Of a DNA stretch of 64,000 nucleotides, positions 18,648 to 26,466 are shown piece after piece; the first letter of the stretch is position 1; every line of letters starts with the position of its first letter. Under the pieces are notes generated by a model, which saw only the letters and a list, made by a program, of their open reading frames with translations, made no database searches and was not told where the DNA came from. The DNA comes from Granulibacter bethesdensis. Lineage in GTDB: Bacteria; Pseudomonadota; Alphaproteobacteria; Acetobacterales; Acetobacteraceae. Location: NCBI RefSeq assembly GCF_001889525.1, contig NZ_CP018192.1:1090501-1154500 (forward strand). The letters run 5' to 3'. Both the position numbers and the translations under genes were made by a program.

Positions 18648-19112
18648 ATGAAGACCACCCTCTCGCTGAAACCCGCGGAGGTGAACAAAGACTGGGTATT
18701 GATCGACGCGGAAGGGCTGGTGCTCGGCCGTCTTGCCGTCATCATCGCCAACCGTCTGCGTGGCAAGCACAAGCCGCAGTTCACCCCCCATGTCGATTGC
18801 GGCGACAACGTTGTCGTGATCAACGCCGACAAGATCCGCGTGACCGGCAATAAAGCCGATCAGTCGGTCTTTTACTACCACACCGGCTATGCCGGTGGCA
18901 TCAAGGGCCGCAGCATCCGCCAGCGTCTTGAAGGCAAGCATCCCGAATCCGTGGTCGAAAAGGCCGTGGAGCGCATGATTACGCGCGGTCCGCTGCAGCG
19001 TCAGCAGATGAAGCATCTGTATGTGTATGCCGGTGCATCCCACCCGCATGACGGCCAGCAGCCGAAGTCGCTGGATGTCGGCGCGCTCAACAGCAAGAAC
19101 CGGAGGGTCTGA
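18648..19112 (+). CDS. rplM: 50S ribosomal protein L13
   Basis: This is the 154-residue L13 protein of the large subunit, an early assembly protein that binds 23S rRNA. Family marks are [51 protein letters not shown] and [14 protein letters not shown]. The length is usual for alphaproteobacteria. It forms the standard rplM-rpsI pair (5-base gap) with a sigma-70 promoter just upstream; in other bacteria the pair is subject to growth-rate control. Confidence 0.98.
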   Translation: MKTTLSLKPAEVNKDWVLIDAEGLVLGRLAVIIANRLRGKHKPQFTPHVDCGDNVVVINADKIRVTGNKADQSVFYYHTGYAGGIKGRSIRQRLEGKHPESVVEKAVERMITRGPLQRQQMKHLYVYAGASHPHDGQQPKSLDVGALNSKNRRV

Positions 19113-19117
19113 CCTCT

Positions 19118-19618
19118 ATGTCCGATACACAGACCCGTACCCTGGCCGATCTGAAGGATCTCGCGGTCTCACAGGGTTCAACCGTTTCCGGTGAAGTCCC
19201 CGCTGCTTCCCGTGAGCCGAAGCGTGATGCACAGGGCCGTTCCTATGGCACTGGCCGCCGCAAGGATGCCGTTGCCCGCGTCTGGGTGAAGCCCGGCAAG
19301 GGCGACATTCAGGTCAATGGCAAGAAGGTCGGCACCTATTTTGCGCGCCCCGTGCTGCGCATGCTGATCACCCAGCCTTTCCTGGTCACTGATCGCTATA
19401 ACCAGTTCGACGTGTACTGCACGGTGACTGGCGGCGGTCTGTCCGGTCAGGCCGGTGCCGTCCGCCATGGCATCAGCCGCGCTCTGGTCAATTATGAGCC
19501 GGAACTGCGCAGCGTCCTCAAGGTTGCCGGCTTCCTGACCCGCGATCCGCGCGTCGTTGAACGTAAGAAATACGGTAAGGCCAAGGCCCGTCGTAGCTTC
19601 CAGTTCAGCAAGCGCTGA
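19118..19618 (+). CDS. rpsI: 30S ribosomal protein S9
   Basis: S9 sits in the head of the small subunit, and its basic C-terminal tail reaches the P-site tRNA. The conserved core begins at [14 protein letters not shown], followed by [15 protein letters not shown] and [17 protein letters not shown], and ends with FQFSKR. The 166-residue product carries an N-terminal extension of about 40 residues before the core, common in alphaproteobacteria. A hairpin terminator follows 19 bases after the stop. Confidence 0.98.
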   Translation: MSDTQTRTLADLKDLAVSQGSTVSGEVPAASREPKRDAQGRSYGTGRRKDAVARVWVKPGKGDIQVNGKKVGTYFARPVLRMLITQPFLVTDRYNQFDVYCTVTGGGLSGQAGAVRHGISRALVNYEPELRSVLKVAGFLTRDPRVVERKKYGKAKARRSFQFSKR

Positions 19619-19636
19619 GTTCCACTGGTTGGTGGG

Positions 19637-19670
19637 AAAAGGGCCGGGCAGCAATGTCCGGCCTTTTCTT
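19637..19670 (+). terminator. Rho-independent terminator of rplM-rpsI
   Basis: AAAAGGGCCGGGCA and TGTCCGGCCTTTT pair with one bulged G around loop GCAA, and the stem runs into TTTTCTTT. It lies directly after rpsI and separates it from argC. Confidence 0.88.
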
Positions 19671-19738
19671 TATCCCGCCTCTTTTCTTTGCGGGGCGGGT
19701 GCCTATCCTGCAGCGGCGGATGGAAGGGCATGATCGAG

Positions 19739-20650
19739 ATGACGCACAGCATTTTTATCGACGGCGAAAGTGGCACTACCGGTCTCGGCATCCGCGAAAG
19801 GCTGGGCGATCTGCCTGGCGTCTCCTTGCGCAGTCTGCCCGCAGAGCATCGTAAAGATCCGGAGGCCAAGCGCGCTATTCTGGCTGACGTCGATCTTGCC
19901 ATCCTGTGCCTGCCTGATGACGCGGCGAAGGAAACTGTCGCGCTGGCGGATTCTCTTGGAGGAAACGCCCCCAAACTGCTGGATGCCAGCACGGCTCATC
20001 GTGTGGCGGAGGGCTGGATATACGGTTTTGCCGAATTACAAGCCGATCAGGCAGCGCAGATCCGCAATGCCGGAAAAGTCGCCAATGTCGGCTGTTACGC
20101 CGTCGGCAGCATTTCCCTGCTGCGTCCGCTGATCGATGCCGGGCTGATTGCGCCGGATCAGCCGCTCAGCATCAATGCGATCAGCGGTTATAGCGGCGGC
20201 GGCAAAAATATGATTGAGGCGCATGAGAAGGAGGGCGGTCCCGCTTTCGAGCTGTATGCGCTGGGGCTGGAGCATAAGCATTTGCCGGAGATCATGGCTT
20301 ATGCAGGGCTGACAAGGCGGCCGATTTTCGTGCCTTCTGTTGGGCATTTTCCGCAGGGTATGCTGGTTTCCGTGCCGCTCCATCTTGATGATCTGCCGGG
20401 ACGGCCCTCAGCGAGCGATCTGGAAGCCGCCTTGCGTACCCATTACAGTGCGGCGAGGCAGGTTCGGGTCATGGACACTGTATCGACCCTGCGCGCAGAA
20501 GATGCATCCCGCTCGGATCATCTGGAACTGCGCGTTTTTGGCAATGAAAGCAGGCGTCAGGCCGTGCTGGTGGCGAAGTTGGATAATCTGGGCAAAGGTG
20601 CCTCAGGTTCGGCGATCCAGAATGCACGCCTGATGCTGGGGCTGGAGTAG
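19739..20650 (+). CDS. argC: N-acetyl-gamma-glutamyl-phosphate reductase, type 2
   Basis: ArgC reduces N-acetylglutamyl phosphate to the semialdehyde with NADPH, the third step of arginine synthesis. The product has about 303 residues of the short type 2 form: [17 protein letters not shown] (dinucleotide site), the catalytic-cysteine segment [16 protein letters not shown], and the histidine segment [18 protein letters not shown] 19739 gives the usual N-terminus; ATG 19730 is also possible, and a GGAAGG lies at 19722-19727. The rpsI-argC neighbourhood is common in alphaproteobacteria. Confidence 0.93.
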   Translation: MTHSIFIDGESGTTGLGIRERLGDLPGVSLRSLPAEHRKDPEAKRAILADVDLAILCLPDDAAKETVALADSLGGNAPKLLDASTAHRVAEGWIYGFAELQADQAAQIRNAGKVANVGCYAVGSISLLRPLIDAGLIAPDQPLSINAISGYSGGGKNMIEAHEKEGGPAFELYALGLEHKHLPEIMAYAGLTRRPIFVPSVGHFPQGMLVSVPLHLDDLPGRPSASDLEAALRTHYSAARQVRVMDTVSTLRAEDASRSDHLELRVFGNESRRQAVLVAKLDNLGKGASGSAIQNARLMLGLE

Positions 20651-20657
20651 GTATCGC

Positions 20658-21188
20658 GTGATTATCGCGTTTGAAGGCAAAACACCGATCATTCATCCCT
20701 CGGCCTGGATTGCGCCGGGAGCTGTGATCATTGGCGATGTTGAGATCGGGCCGGACAGCTCGGTCTGGTATGGCTGTGTCCTGCGCGGCGACACAAACCG
20801 GATCAGAATCGGTGAGCGCACCAATATTCAGGATGGTACCATCGTTCATGTGAACCATGTCTGCTATCCGACTTTGATTGGCGATGACGTCACCATCGGC
20901 CATGCCGCTATTGTGCATGCCTGCGAACTGCATGATGGCAGCTTTGTCGGCATGGGAGCCACGGTGATGGATGGAGCCGTACTGGGCCGTGGCAGCGTGC
21001 TGGGGGCGCGGGCTATGCTGACGCCGGGCAAGGTAACAGGCGAGGAAGAGTTGTGGATCGGCTCTCCCGCGAAACTCCAGCGCTGCCTCAGCGAGCAGGA
21101 CAAGGCCATGTTCGCCGATACCGTGCCGCATTACCTTGATCTGTCGAGACGTCACGCCAGAACTGCGAAACGTCTCGACGAGGGATAA
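20658..21188 (+). CDS. Gamma-class carbonic anhydrase family protein
   Basis: This is a 176-residue left-handed beta-helix protein with the metal-site histidines of the Cam/YrdA family: IVHVNH, then TIGHAAIVHAC. The conserved Arg-Asp pair is in LRGDTN. The last third is the usual C-terminal helix (SEQDKAMFADTVPHYLDLS). Whether it hydrates CO2, as in Methanosarcina, or is an inactive relative such as a complex I carbonic anhydrase-like subunit cannot be told. The start is GTG 20658, 8 bases after argC, so cotranscription is likely. Confidence 0.87.
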   Translation: MIIAFEGKTPIIHPSAWIAPGAVIIGDVEIGPDSSVWYGCVLRGDTNRIRIGERTNIQDGTIVHVNHVCYPTLIGDDVTIGHAAIVHACELHDGSFVGMGATVMDGAVLGRGSVLGARAMLTPGKVTGEEELWIGSPAKLQRCLSEQDKAMFADTVPHYLDLSRRHARTAKRLDEG

Positions 21189-21203
21189 GGGCCGGTTGTT
21201 CTG

Positions 21204-21590
21204 TCAGCTGCCGTAAAGTGTATGAGGGTCGATCAGTGGTTCTGTCAGGGTGGTGATGGCGCCATCCTTGCCGATAGCCCGGTAGAAGCAGCTTCGGCGC
21301 CCCGTATGACATGCGACACCCGGTTGATCGACCAGTACCAGCAGGGCGTCCCCGTCACAATCGACCCGTAACTCGATCAGCGTCTGTACTTGTCCGGAGG
21401 TCTCGCCCTTGCGCCACAGCCCCTTCCGGCTGCGACTGAAATAGCAGACCCGACCCGTCGCCAACGTTTCCTCTATAGCCTCCCGGTTCATCCAGGCCAG
21501 CATCAGCACCTCGCCAGTGTCATGCTGCTGGGCGATGGCAGTGACGAGGCCCTGATCGTTGAAGCGTATAATATCGAACACATCGTTCAT
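21204..21590 (-). CDS. hisI: Phosphoribosyl-AMP cyclohydrolase
   Basis: HisI opens the adenine ring of phosphoribosyl-AMP in histidine synthesis. The 128 residues contain MLAWMNREAIEETLATGRVCYFSRSR, broken here as MLAWMNREAIEE and CYFSRSRKGLWRKGETSGQ, the acidic metal site RVDCDGDALLVLV and the zinc cysteines of GVACHTGRRSCFYR. It is the monofunctional form with no HisE domain. Its ATG overlaps the metC stop (ATGA), so it is the last gene of sseA-metC-hisI. No other his genes are nearby. Confidence 0.95.
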   Translation of the reverse strand: MNDVFDIIRFNDQGLVTAIAQQHDTGEVLMLAWMNREAIEETLATGRVCYFSRSRKGLWRKGETSGQVQTLIELRVDCDGDALLVLVDQPGVACHTGRRSCFYRAIGKDGAITTLTEPLIDPHTLYGS

Positions 21591-22801
21591 CGCTGCATGG
21601 TATCCAGAGCCTGTGTCAGGTCGGCGATTAGATCCTGTGGGTCTTCCAGACCGATATGGATGCGTACGGTTGGTCCTTCGAGCGGAATGTCATGGCTGCG
21701 ATGGATGGTGCCGTAGGTCGGCATGATCAGGCTTTCATAGCCGCCCCAGGAGGCACCCAGACCAAAAATCGAGAGAGAATCGATGAAACGGTCGCTCTGC
21801 TCTGTCGTGAAGGAACTCTTGAACTCCACACCGAACAGGCTGGGTGCACCCGTGAAATCCCGCTTCCACATCTCATAACCGGGATCGCCCGGCAGGGCTG
21901 GGTAGAGTACGCGCTGAATCTCGGGCCGTTCGCTCAGGAAGGTAGCGATATGCAATGCGCTCTGCATCTGGTGGTTCATGCGCACCGCCATGGTGCGCAG
22001 ACCGCGCAGGGCCAGCCAGCAATCATCGGGGCTGGCATATTGCCCCAGCAGCCCGGCTGTGCTGCGCACCCGGCGCCAATGTGCTTCGTCATTGACAGTG
22101 ATAGAGCCGAGCAAAAGATCACTGTGGCCACCGACATATTTCGTCAGCGCCTGAATCGAGAGATCGATTCCATGCTGGAATGGCTGAAAGTGGCGAATGC
22201 CCCAGGTATTATCGAGCATTGTCACCGCCCCGTGCTGATGCGCCAGAGCGCAAAGCGCTGCGACATCCTGCACCTCGAAGGTATGGCTGCCGGGGCTTTC
22301 CAGAAACAGCACTCTGGTTTCCGGCCTGAACAGGGGCGCAAGTTCATGCGCAGTCGCTGTAGCGGTGTAAAAAGTTGTTTCTATTCCGAACTGTTTTAGC
22401 AGACCTTCGCAGAAATCACGTGTCGGGCCATACACCATATCCGGAACCAGCAGGTGATCGCCTGCGCTCAGATAACCGAGTAAAGGCACAGTACAGGCTG
22501 CCAGACCGGAGGATACGATCTGGCAATGCGTGCCGCCTTCGATTTCGGCAATGGCGTTTTCCAACGCGAAATGGGTTTCTGATCCATTCAGCCCGTAGGT
22601 CAGGGCCTGTTCCAGCCAGCGTTTTCCCTCACGACGTCGCGTCTCTGTATCGGGTTGCAGGACCGTTGATCCACGGATGAGAGGTGGGTTCACGACACCG
22701 GTGTATTTTTCCACCGGCCGGCCAGCCCTCACCAATCTGGTATCGGGATGTTCATTGGGCGCATCAGCTGGGGTGCGCGGTCCCGGACGATTATACTGCA
22801 T
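21587..22801 (-). CDS. metC: Cystathionine beta-lyase (Cys/Met metabolism PLP enzyme)
   Basis: The 404 residues belong to the gamma family of PLP enzymes. RLVRAGRPVEKYTGVVNPPL is a typical MetC N-terminus. The cofactor lysine is in SIQALTKYVGGHSDLLLGS and the phosphate-site tyrosine region is QALTYGLNGSETHFALENAI. It converts cystathionine to homocysteine, pyruvate and ammonia. ATG 22801 lies 11 bases inside the end of sseA; the frame is open further but without MetC-like sequence. The order sseA-metC places two cysteine/sulfur enzymes in one transcript. Confidence 0.9.
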   Translation of the reverse strand: MQYNRPGPRTPADAPNEHPDTRLVRAGRPVEKYTGVVNPPLIRGSTVLQPDTETRRREGKRWLEQALTYGLNGSETHFALENAIAEIEGGTHCQIVSSGLAACTVPLLGYLSAGDHLLVPDMVYGPTRDFCEGLLKQFGIETTFYTATATAHELAPLFRPETRVLFLESPGSHTFEVQDVAALCALAHQHGAVTMLDNTWGIRHFQPFQHGIDLSIQALTKYVGGHSDLLLGSITVNDEAHWRRVRSTAGLLGQYASPDDCWLALRGLRTMAVRMNHQMQSALHIATFLSERPEIQRVLYPALPGDPGYEMWKRDFTGAPSLFGVEFKSSFTTEQSDRFIDSLSIFGLGASWGGYESLIMPTYGTIHRSHDIPLEGPTVRIHIGLEDPQDLIADLTQALDTMQR

Positions 22802-23645
22802 CACGCTGCTTCTGAGTATCGGGGCGGCTGCCCCATTCCGACCATGAGCCATCATAAATGGAGGCTGCCTCCAAGCCTGCTACCGCCATAGCAAAGCTGA
22901 GCAGGGAGGCGGAAACGCCGCTTCCGCAACTTGCAATCACTGGTTTGCTGCCATCAATACCGGCAGCAGCAAAACGCTGACGCAAAGTCTCGGGCGACAA
23001 CAGAGTACCATCTGCTGCCAGAACCTGATTGAAAGGCAGATTGAGACTGCCGGGAATCCGGCCGGATTCCACGCCTGGGCGCGGTTCTGCGGCAGTGCCG
23101 GCAAAACGCTCCGCGCTGCGGGCATCCAAGACCAGCTCGGCCCCGGATATCAGATTATCCTTGATATCGCCGATGCCTCGTACGTATTTCGGGCGCCAGT
23201 CGGTCAACAAGGCAGATGGAGCGGAGGTGGAAGCAATCTCGCCACTTTCGGTCTGGCCACCGGCCCGAATCCACGCATCAAGCCCGCCATCCAGTACGGC
23301 AGCCTCCAGACCAAACAGCCGGAACAGCCACCAGCCGCGGGCAGCCCACATCATGCTGTTCTGATCATAGAAAACGACCCTGCTGTTATTGGACACGCCA
23401 AGCGCACCAAGCTGGGCCGCGAACTGGCCGGGTGGGGGAACCATATGCGGCAGATCGGTCTGCTGATCGGCAATGGCATCAATATCGAAATAAATAGCCC
23501 CGGGAATATGTCTGCGCACGTAGTCATCATGACCGTTGCGGCCCTGATTGGGTAAAAATTTCGTTGCGTCGAAAATGATCAGATCAGCCGCACCCATTGA
23601 CTCTCGCAGCCACGCCGCGTCGACCAAAACAGGCAGTGTCGCCAT
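22791..23645 (-). CDS. sseA: 3-mercaptopyruvate sulfurtransferase (tandem rhodanese)
   Basis: The 284 residues are in two rhodanese domains. The N-terminal, inactive one contains VVFYDQNSMMWAARGWWLF and the C-terminal one has the active-site loop SCGSGVSAS, which is the mercaptopyruvate (CGSGVxA) rather than thiosulfate type. The enzyme moves sulfur from 3-mercaptopyruvate to a thiophilic acceptor. Its ATG overlaps the stop of the broken NUDIX gene in a TAATG, so translation was once coupled to that gene. It overlaps metC by 11 bases downstream. Confidence 0.92.
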   Translation of the reverse strand: MATLPVLVDAAWLRESMGAADLIIFDATKFLPNQGRNGHDDYVRRHIPGAIYFDIDAIADQQTDLPHMVPPPGQFAAQLGALGVSNNSRVVFYDQNSMMWAARGWWLFRLFGLEAAVLDGGLDAWIRAGGQTESGEIASTSAPSALLTDWRPKYVRGIGDIKDNLISGAELVLDARSAERFAGTAAEPRPGVESGRIPGSLNLPFNQVLAADGTLLSPETLRQRFAAAGIDGSKPVIASCGSGVSASLLSFAMAVAGLEAASIYDGSWSEWGSRPDTQKQRDAV

Positions 23646-24299
23646 TATTCGTCCCTTCCGAGCCAGTCGCGTTTAGTCCGGTCACGTTGTGCTGCCAGCC
23701 AGAGCAGGGCAACCGTTGTTACAACATTGCTGAACTGACCGACGATAGCGGCCTCGATCGCCTGCTGGGCAGGAACGATTCGGATACGGATGTCCTCGTT
23801 TTCAGCTCTCAGACCTCCTGTCCCGGGATGATCCCCATGATAGAATGCAGGCAAAATGGCTTCACGGATATAAAGTGACAGGGTTTCATCTGATTCGCCC
23901 GGTGTCAGAAGATAATTTTCGGCATGGAGCAGCCTTTTCGGGGTGGCACCGGGCTCCTCCAGACATTCACGACGGGCGGTGGGTTTCTGCCGGATCCTCG
24001 CCGGAATGGCTTATACCGGCAGGAATTGCGGTCATGACCGGGTCAAGACTGACGGCCAGTGCCGCAATCCGTATCTATTCGATCAGAATGAGGGTATCCC
24101 CTGTGGGGATTATGGCAGAACTGCGGATGCCTTGCCACGTCGCCAGATTTCCCAATTCTTGCACGCCGGATCATGCGCCAGCGAAGCGCCGGTTGTGGAA
24201 CGAGATCAGCTCCACAGCATAGCGCCCTTTCCAGACGATACTGTGGGATTTAGTCCTTATATCCACGTGGGAGGGCAGGCTGAGAAAATTGTCTGACAG
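23645..24299 (-). pseudogene. Decayed NUDIX hydrolase (ADP-ribose pyrophosphatase-like)
   Basis: Joining frames on the minus strand rebuilds a NUDIX protein. One frame gives IVWKGRYAVELISFHNRRF, then a TGA (24171-24173) where Trp is expected. It goes on to a TAG (24075-24077) in ILIE-stop-IRIAALAV, where relatives have Gln, then DPVMTAIPAG. A net +1 shift near 23971-23981, inside the NUDIX box, moves into the frame reading RRECLEEPGATPKRLL, ENYLLTPGESDETLSLYIRE and AENEDIRIRIVPAQQAIEAA to the stop at 23645. GX5EX7REUXEEXGU can be recovered across the break. Two stops and a frameshift make a functional product very unlikely. The original start is uncertain: the frame can be followed to about 24299 without an ATG. 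Confidence 0.85.
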
Positions 24300-24404
24300 G
24301 CCTTTGCTGACGAGAGAATCGCTTGGATGGGAACGGCGATTTTCTCGTCATAGCGGATGGACAAATTCTACATACGGTTCTTGCAGGATGACGTTTGGCC
24401 AGGA

Positions 24405-25259
24405 TTACCCCAGCATACTCCGAAGAATTTTAGCTCCCTCATGACCTTTGATTGAATTTTTCCAGCACATTTCGGCCATTTTTTGATGGGACACCACAAT
24501 TTCCTCGGCAGAAGAAATGATCGCTACCCCTTCTTGAAGGTCGGGTGCGGTATCCGTGTGAAACGGATTGAGGACAAGCTGTATTGTTGAATGAGACCGT
24601 GCGATCACCATACGGCTGTTGATTTCCCCAGGTGACAGTAGTCCGAACTGCAATCCCATTGGTTCCGTTTCCAGAAGGTTGGCCATGTGCTCAACCTCCC
24701 GTCTTGCCACGGCAAGGGCGGCTGCTTTCAGCTCTTCCGATAAATTGGGTCCGCCAATACCCTGTTGCAGCATAATGGAAATGGCAGCAGGGGATAACAT
24801 TGCAATGAGGTTGGGTCTTCGGGCGGCATAGGCCGCGCGTCTCTCTTTCAGCGTTTTTACAAGCTGCTCGACGTAAAGCCGGTCTGCTTTCGATCGTCCG
24901 GCATGGCGGGACGTGATGGATTCGACCAGAAACGCTTCTGTTTCATCCAGCATCGTCAGATGGCATAGCGCATCTCCGACAAACTGCAGCTGGGCGGCAT
25001 TCTCCTCAATCTGGCGGGCACGTTCGAAATATCCGACAGGCCGGCTTTGATACTCAATACTGACACCCAGCAGGGAAAGAGGAGAAACCTGCAGGAGTTC
25101 AGCCAGCCTCTGCACGGTATCAAGTTTGATGACCTCGCCTTTTTCATAGCGGTATAGCGCGGCTCTTGAGACACCCAGCCGTGCTGCTATCTCCTCTGCG
25201 CGCAATCCAGACTCCAGGCGATAGGCACGCAGGCGCTGACCAATTTCCGCAAAACGCAT
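24405..25259 (-). CDS. XRE-family transcriptional regulator
   Basis: The product has 284 residues. The N-terminal 60 form a lambda-repressor-like helix-turn-helix (LRAEEIAARLGVSRAALYRYEKGEV, here split as LRAEEIAARLGVSR and AALYRYEKGEVIK). The remaining 220 residues are a helical ligand or oligomerisation domain that I do not recognise, with no cupin motif. ATG 25259 is used; TTG 25265 would add two residues. An 18-bp imperfect tandem repeat lies 73-108 bases upstream and may be its own operator. Its neighbour is the AT-rich hydroxypyruvate-isomerase-like gene, a plausible target. Confidence 0.8.
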   Translation of the reverse strand: MRFAEIGQRLRAYRLESGLRAEEIAARLGVSRAALYRYEKGEVIKLDTVQRLAELLQVSPLSLLGVSIEYQSRPVGYFERARQIEENAAQLQFVGDALCHLTMLDETEAFLVESITSRHAGRSKADRLYVEQLVKTLKERRAAYAARRPNLIAMLSPAAISIMLQQGIGGPNLSEELKAAALAVARREVEHMANLLETEPMGLQFGLLSPGEINSRMVIARSHSTIQLVLNPFHTDTAPDLQEGVAIISSAEEIVVSHQKMAEMCWKNSIKGHEGAKILRSMLG

Positions 25260-25331
25260 AATCAATGTCGGGTGTCCTGCCAGGCTTTGAAAGAATAACG
25301 CTATAAAGAGCTAATAGGGCCTGCGTAAAGA

Positions 25332-25367
25332 TTTTAAAAGTATATCAAATTTTAAAACTATACTAAA
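25332..25367. repeat. Imperfect 18-bp tandem repeat upstream of the XRE regulator
   Basis: TTTTAAAAGTATATCAAA and TTTTAAAACTATACTAAA follow each other directly and agree at 15 of 18 positions. They lie in a very AT-rich 219-base gap between the regulator start and the hyi-like stop. Iterated sites of this kind often bind regulators cooperatively; they may also belong to the promoter's AT-rich UP region. Confidence 0.6.
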
Positions 25368-25484
25368 ATACGATATAAAAAAATGAGATTTAAAAATCAA
25401 AATTGTACAAAAAATAAGATAAAATACTTATTCGCTTAAGTGTCTCTGGAAAGAATACATTTCTTAAAAAGCTGTCCCTGAAGT

Positions 25485-26264
25485 TTAAATTTTATAATTA
25501 TCCCGCCACATGAGGCCATCTATTGTGGAGGTTAAAGGATTATATTCGCAGCTAATCCAGCCATGGTAGTTTTCATTTCTGATGATTGAGAATATCTCTA
25601 TCCATGAGATATTTCCGGTTCCAGGTTCATGACGGCCGGGAGTATCAGCGATCTGGATATGCCGTGTTTGGGGAAGCCATTTTCTCAGTGATTGTTCCCA
25701 CATAGTGTCCGTTAAAAATAAATGATATAGATCAAGCTGAAGGCCAATATTAGGCATTCCCGTTAAGGAAATTATTCTTGAAGCTTGGTCTGCCGTTTTT
25801 AGATAGTAGTTATTAATTGTTTGGATGCTGATGGGCTCGATCGTTATTGTTATGTTTGACTCTGCCGCAAGGCGGGCAGCCCATATCAGGTTTGAGACAT
25901 AGCACTGTTCCATGGCGACATTGTCGTGGCCGGTTTCAGACAAGCCCGCCATGCAATGAATAAACGAACAGTTGAGTGTTCTGGCATAGCGTAGAGCCAG
26001 CAAAAAACCTGCCCTGAACTCATCTTGTCGGTGAGAAAGAGCCGCAAGACCCCTTTCGCCCCTCTCCCAGTTTCCTGCCGGAGCGTTGATAAGCACCATT
26101 GTCAGCCCGGTTTTTTTCAATATCGAGCCGATACGATCTGCCGGTACAGCGTAAGGAAAAAGACATTCCACGCCCGAAAAACTGGCTGAAGCAGCTTGCT
26201 GAAAGCGTTCCAGAAAATCGAATTCAGTAAACAGAAAAGAAAGATTGGCGCAGAGGGACAACAT
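25485..26264 (-). CDS. hyi: Hydroxypyruvate isomerase family protein (TIM barrel)
   Basis: This 259-residue xylose-isomerase-like TIM barrel of the Hyi/OtnI group interconverts hydroxypyruvate and tartronate semialdehyde, or 2-oxo-tetronates. Metal-site segments are NITITIEPIS (Glu), GLQLDLYHLF (Asp and His), HIQIADTPGRHEPGTG and GWISCEYNP (Glu). The coding sequence and both flanks are clearly richer in A and T than the rest of the window, which suggests transfer. There is no gcl, glxR or otn neighbour, so the pathway is not visible. A symmetric site at 26386-26404 lies upstream. Confidence 0.82.
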   Translation of the reverse strand: MLSLCANLSFLFTEFDFLERFQQAASASFSGVECLFPYAVPADRIGSILKKTGLTMVLINAPAGNWERGERGLAALSHRQDEFRAGFLLALRYARTLNCSFIHCMAGLSETGHDNVAMEQCYVSNLIWAARLAAESNITITIEPISIQTINNYYLKTADQASRIISLTGMPNIGLQLDLYHLFLTDTMWEQSLRKWLPQTRHIQIADTPGRHEPGTGNISWIEIFSIIRNENYHGWISCEYNPLTSTIDGLMWRDNYKI

Positions 26265-26385
26265 GTCAGAAAAACCGTACCAGGATTTTGATATGGATCA
26301 CCAACGAATTTTTGTTGGGATTAAAATTAAAACATGAATTCGGTGATGCGTTAAGTAATGAAGCGTTTGTAATGAACCGATCAAT

Positions 26386-26404
26386 TGTGAAAATTTGTTT
26401 CACA
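26386..26404. promoter_or_regulatory. 19-bp inverted repeat upstream of the hyi-like gene
   Basis: TGTGAAA-ATTTG-TTTCACA is a perfect 7-bp inverted repeat, 122 bases before the hyi-like start. It resembles an operator of LacI or GntR type. The 9-base gap inside TGTGA/TCACA excludes a standard CRP site, which has 6. The XRE regulator next door is one candidate binder. Confidence 0.45.
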
Positions 26405-26466
26405 TGCTAGTTTCAAATTTACCCGGTTGATTTATTTTTGTGACAACAAGTATAATTAATACTTCT

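Noticed and set aside
23845-24222. 125-codon plus-strand frame between sseA and the XRE gene
   Set aside because: It is the complement of the NUDIX pseudogene; the minus strand shows clear NUDIX homology in three frames and the plus frame shows none.
26386-26404. CRP/FNR binding site
   Set aside because: TGTGA and TCACA are separated by nine bases, not six, so the geometry is wrong.
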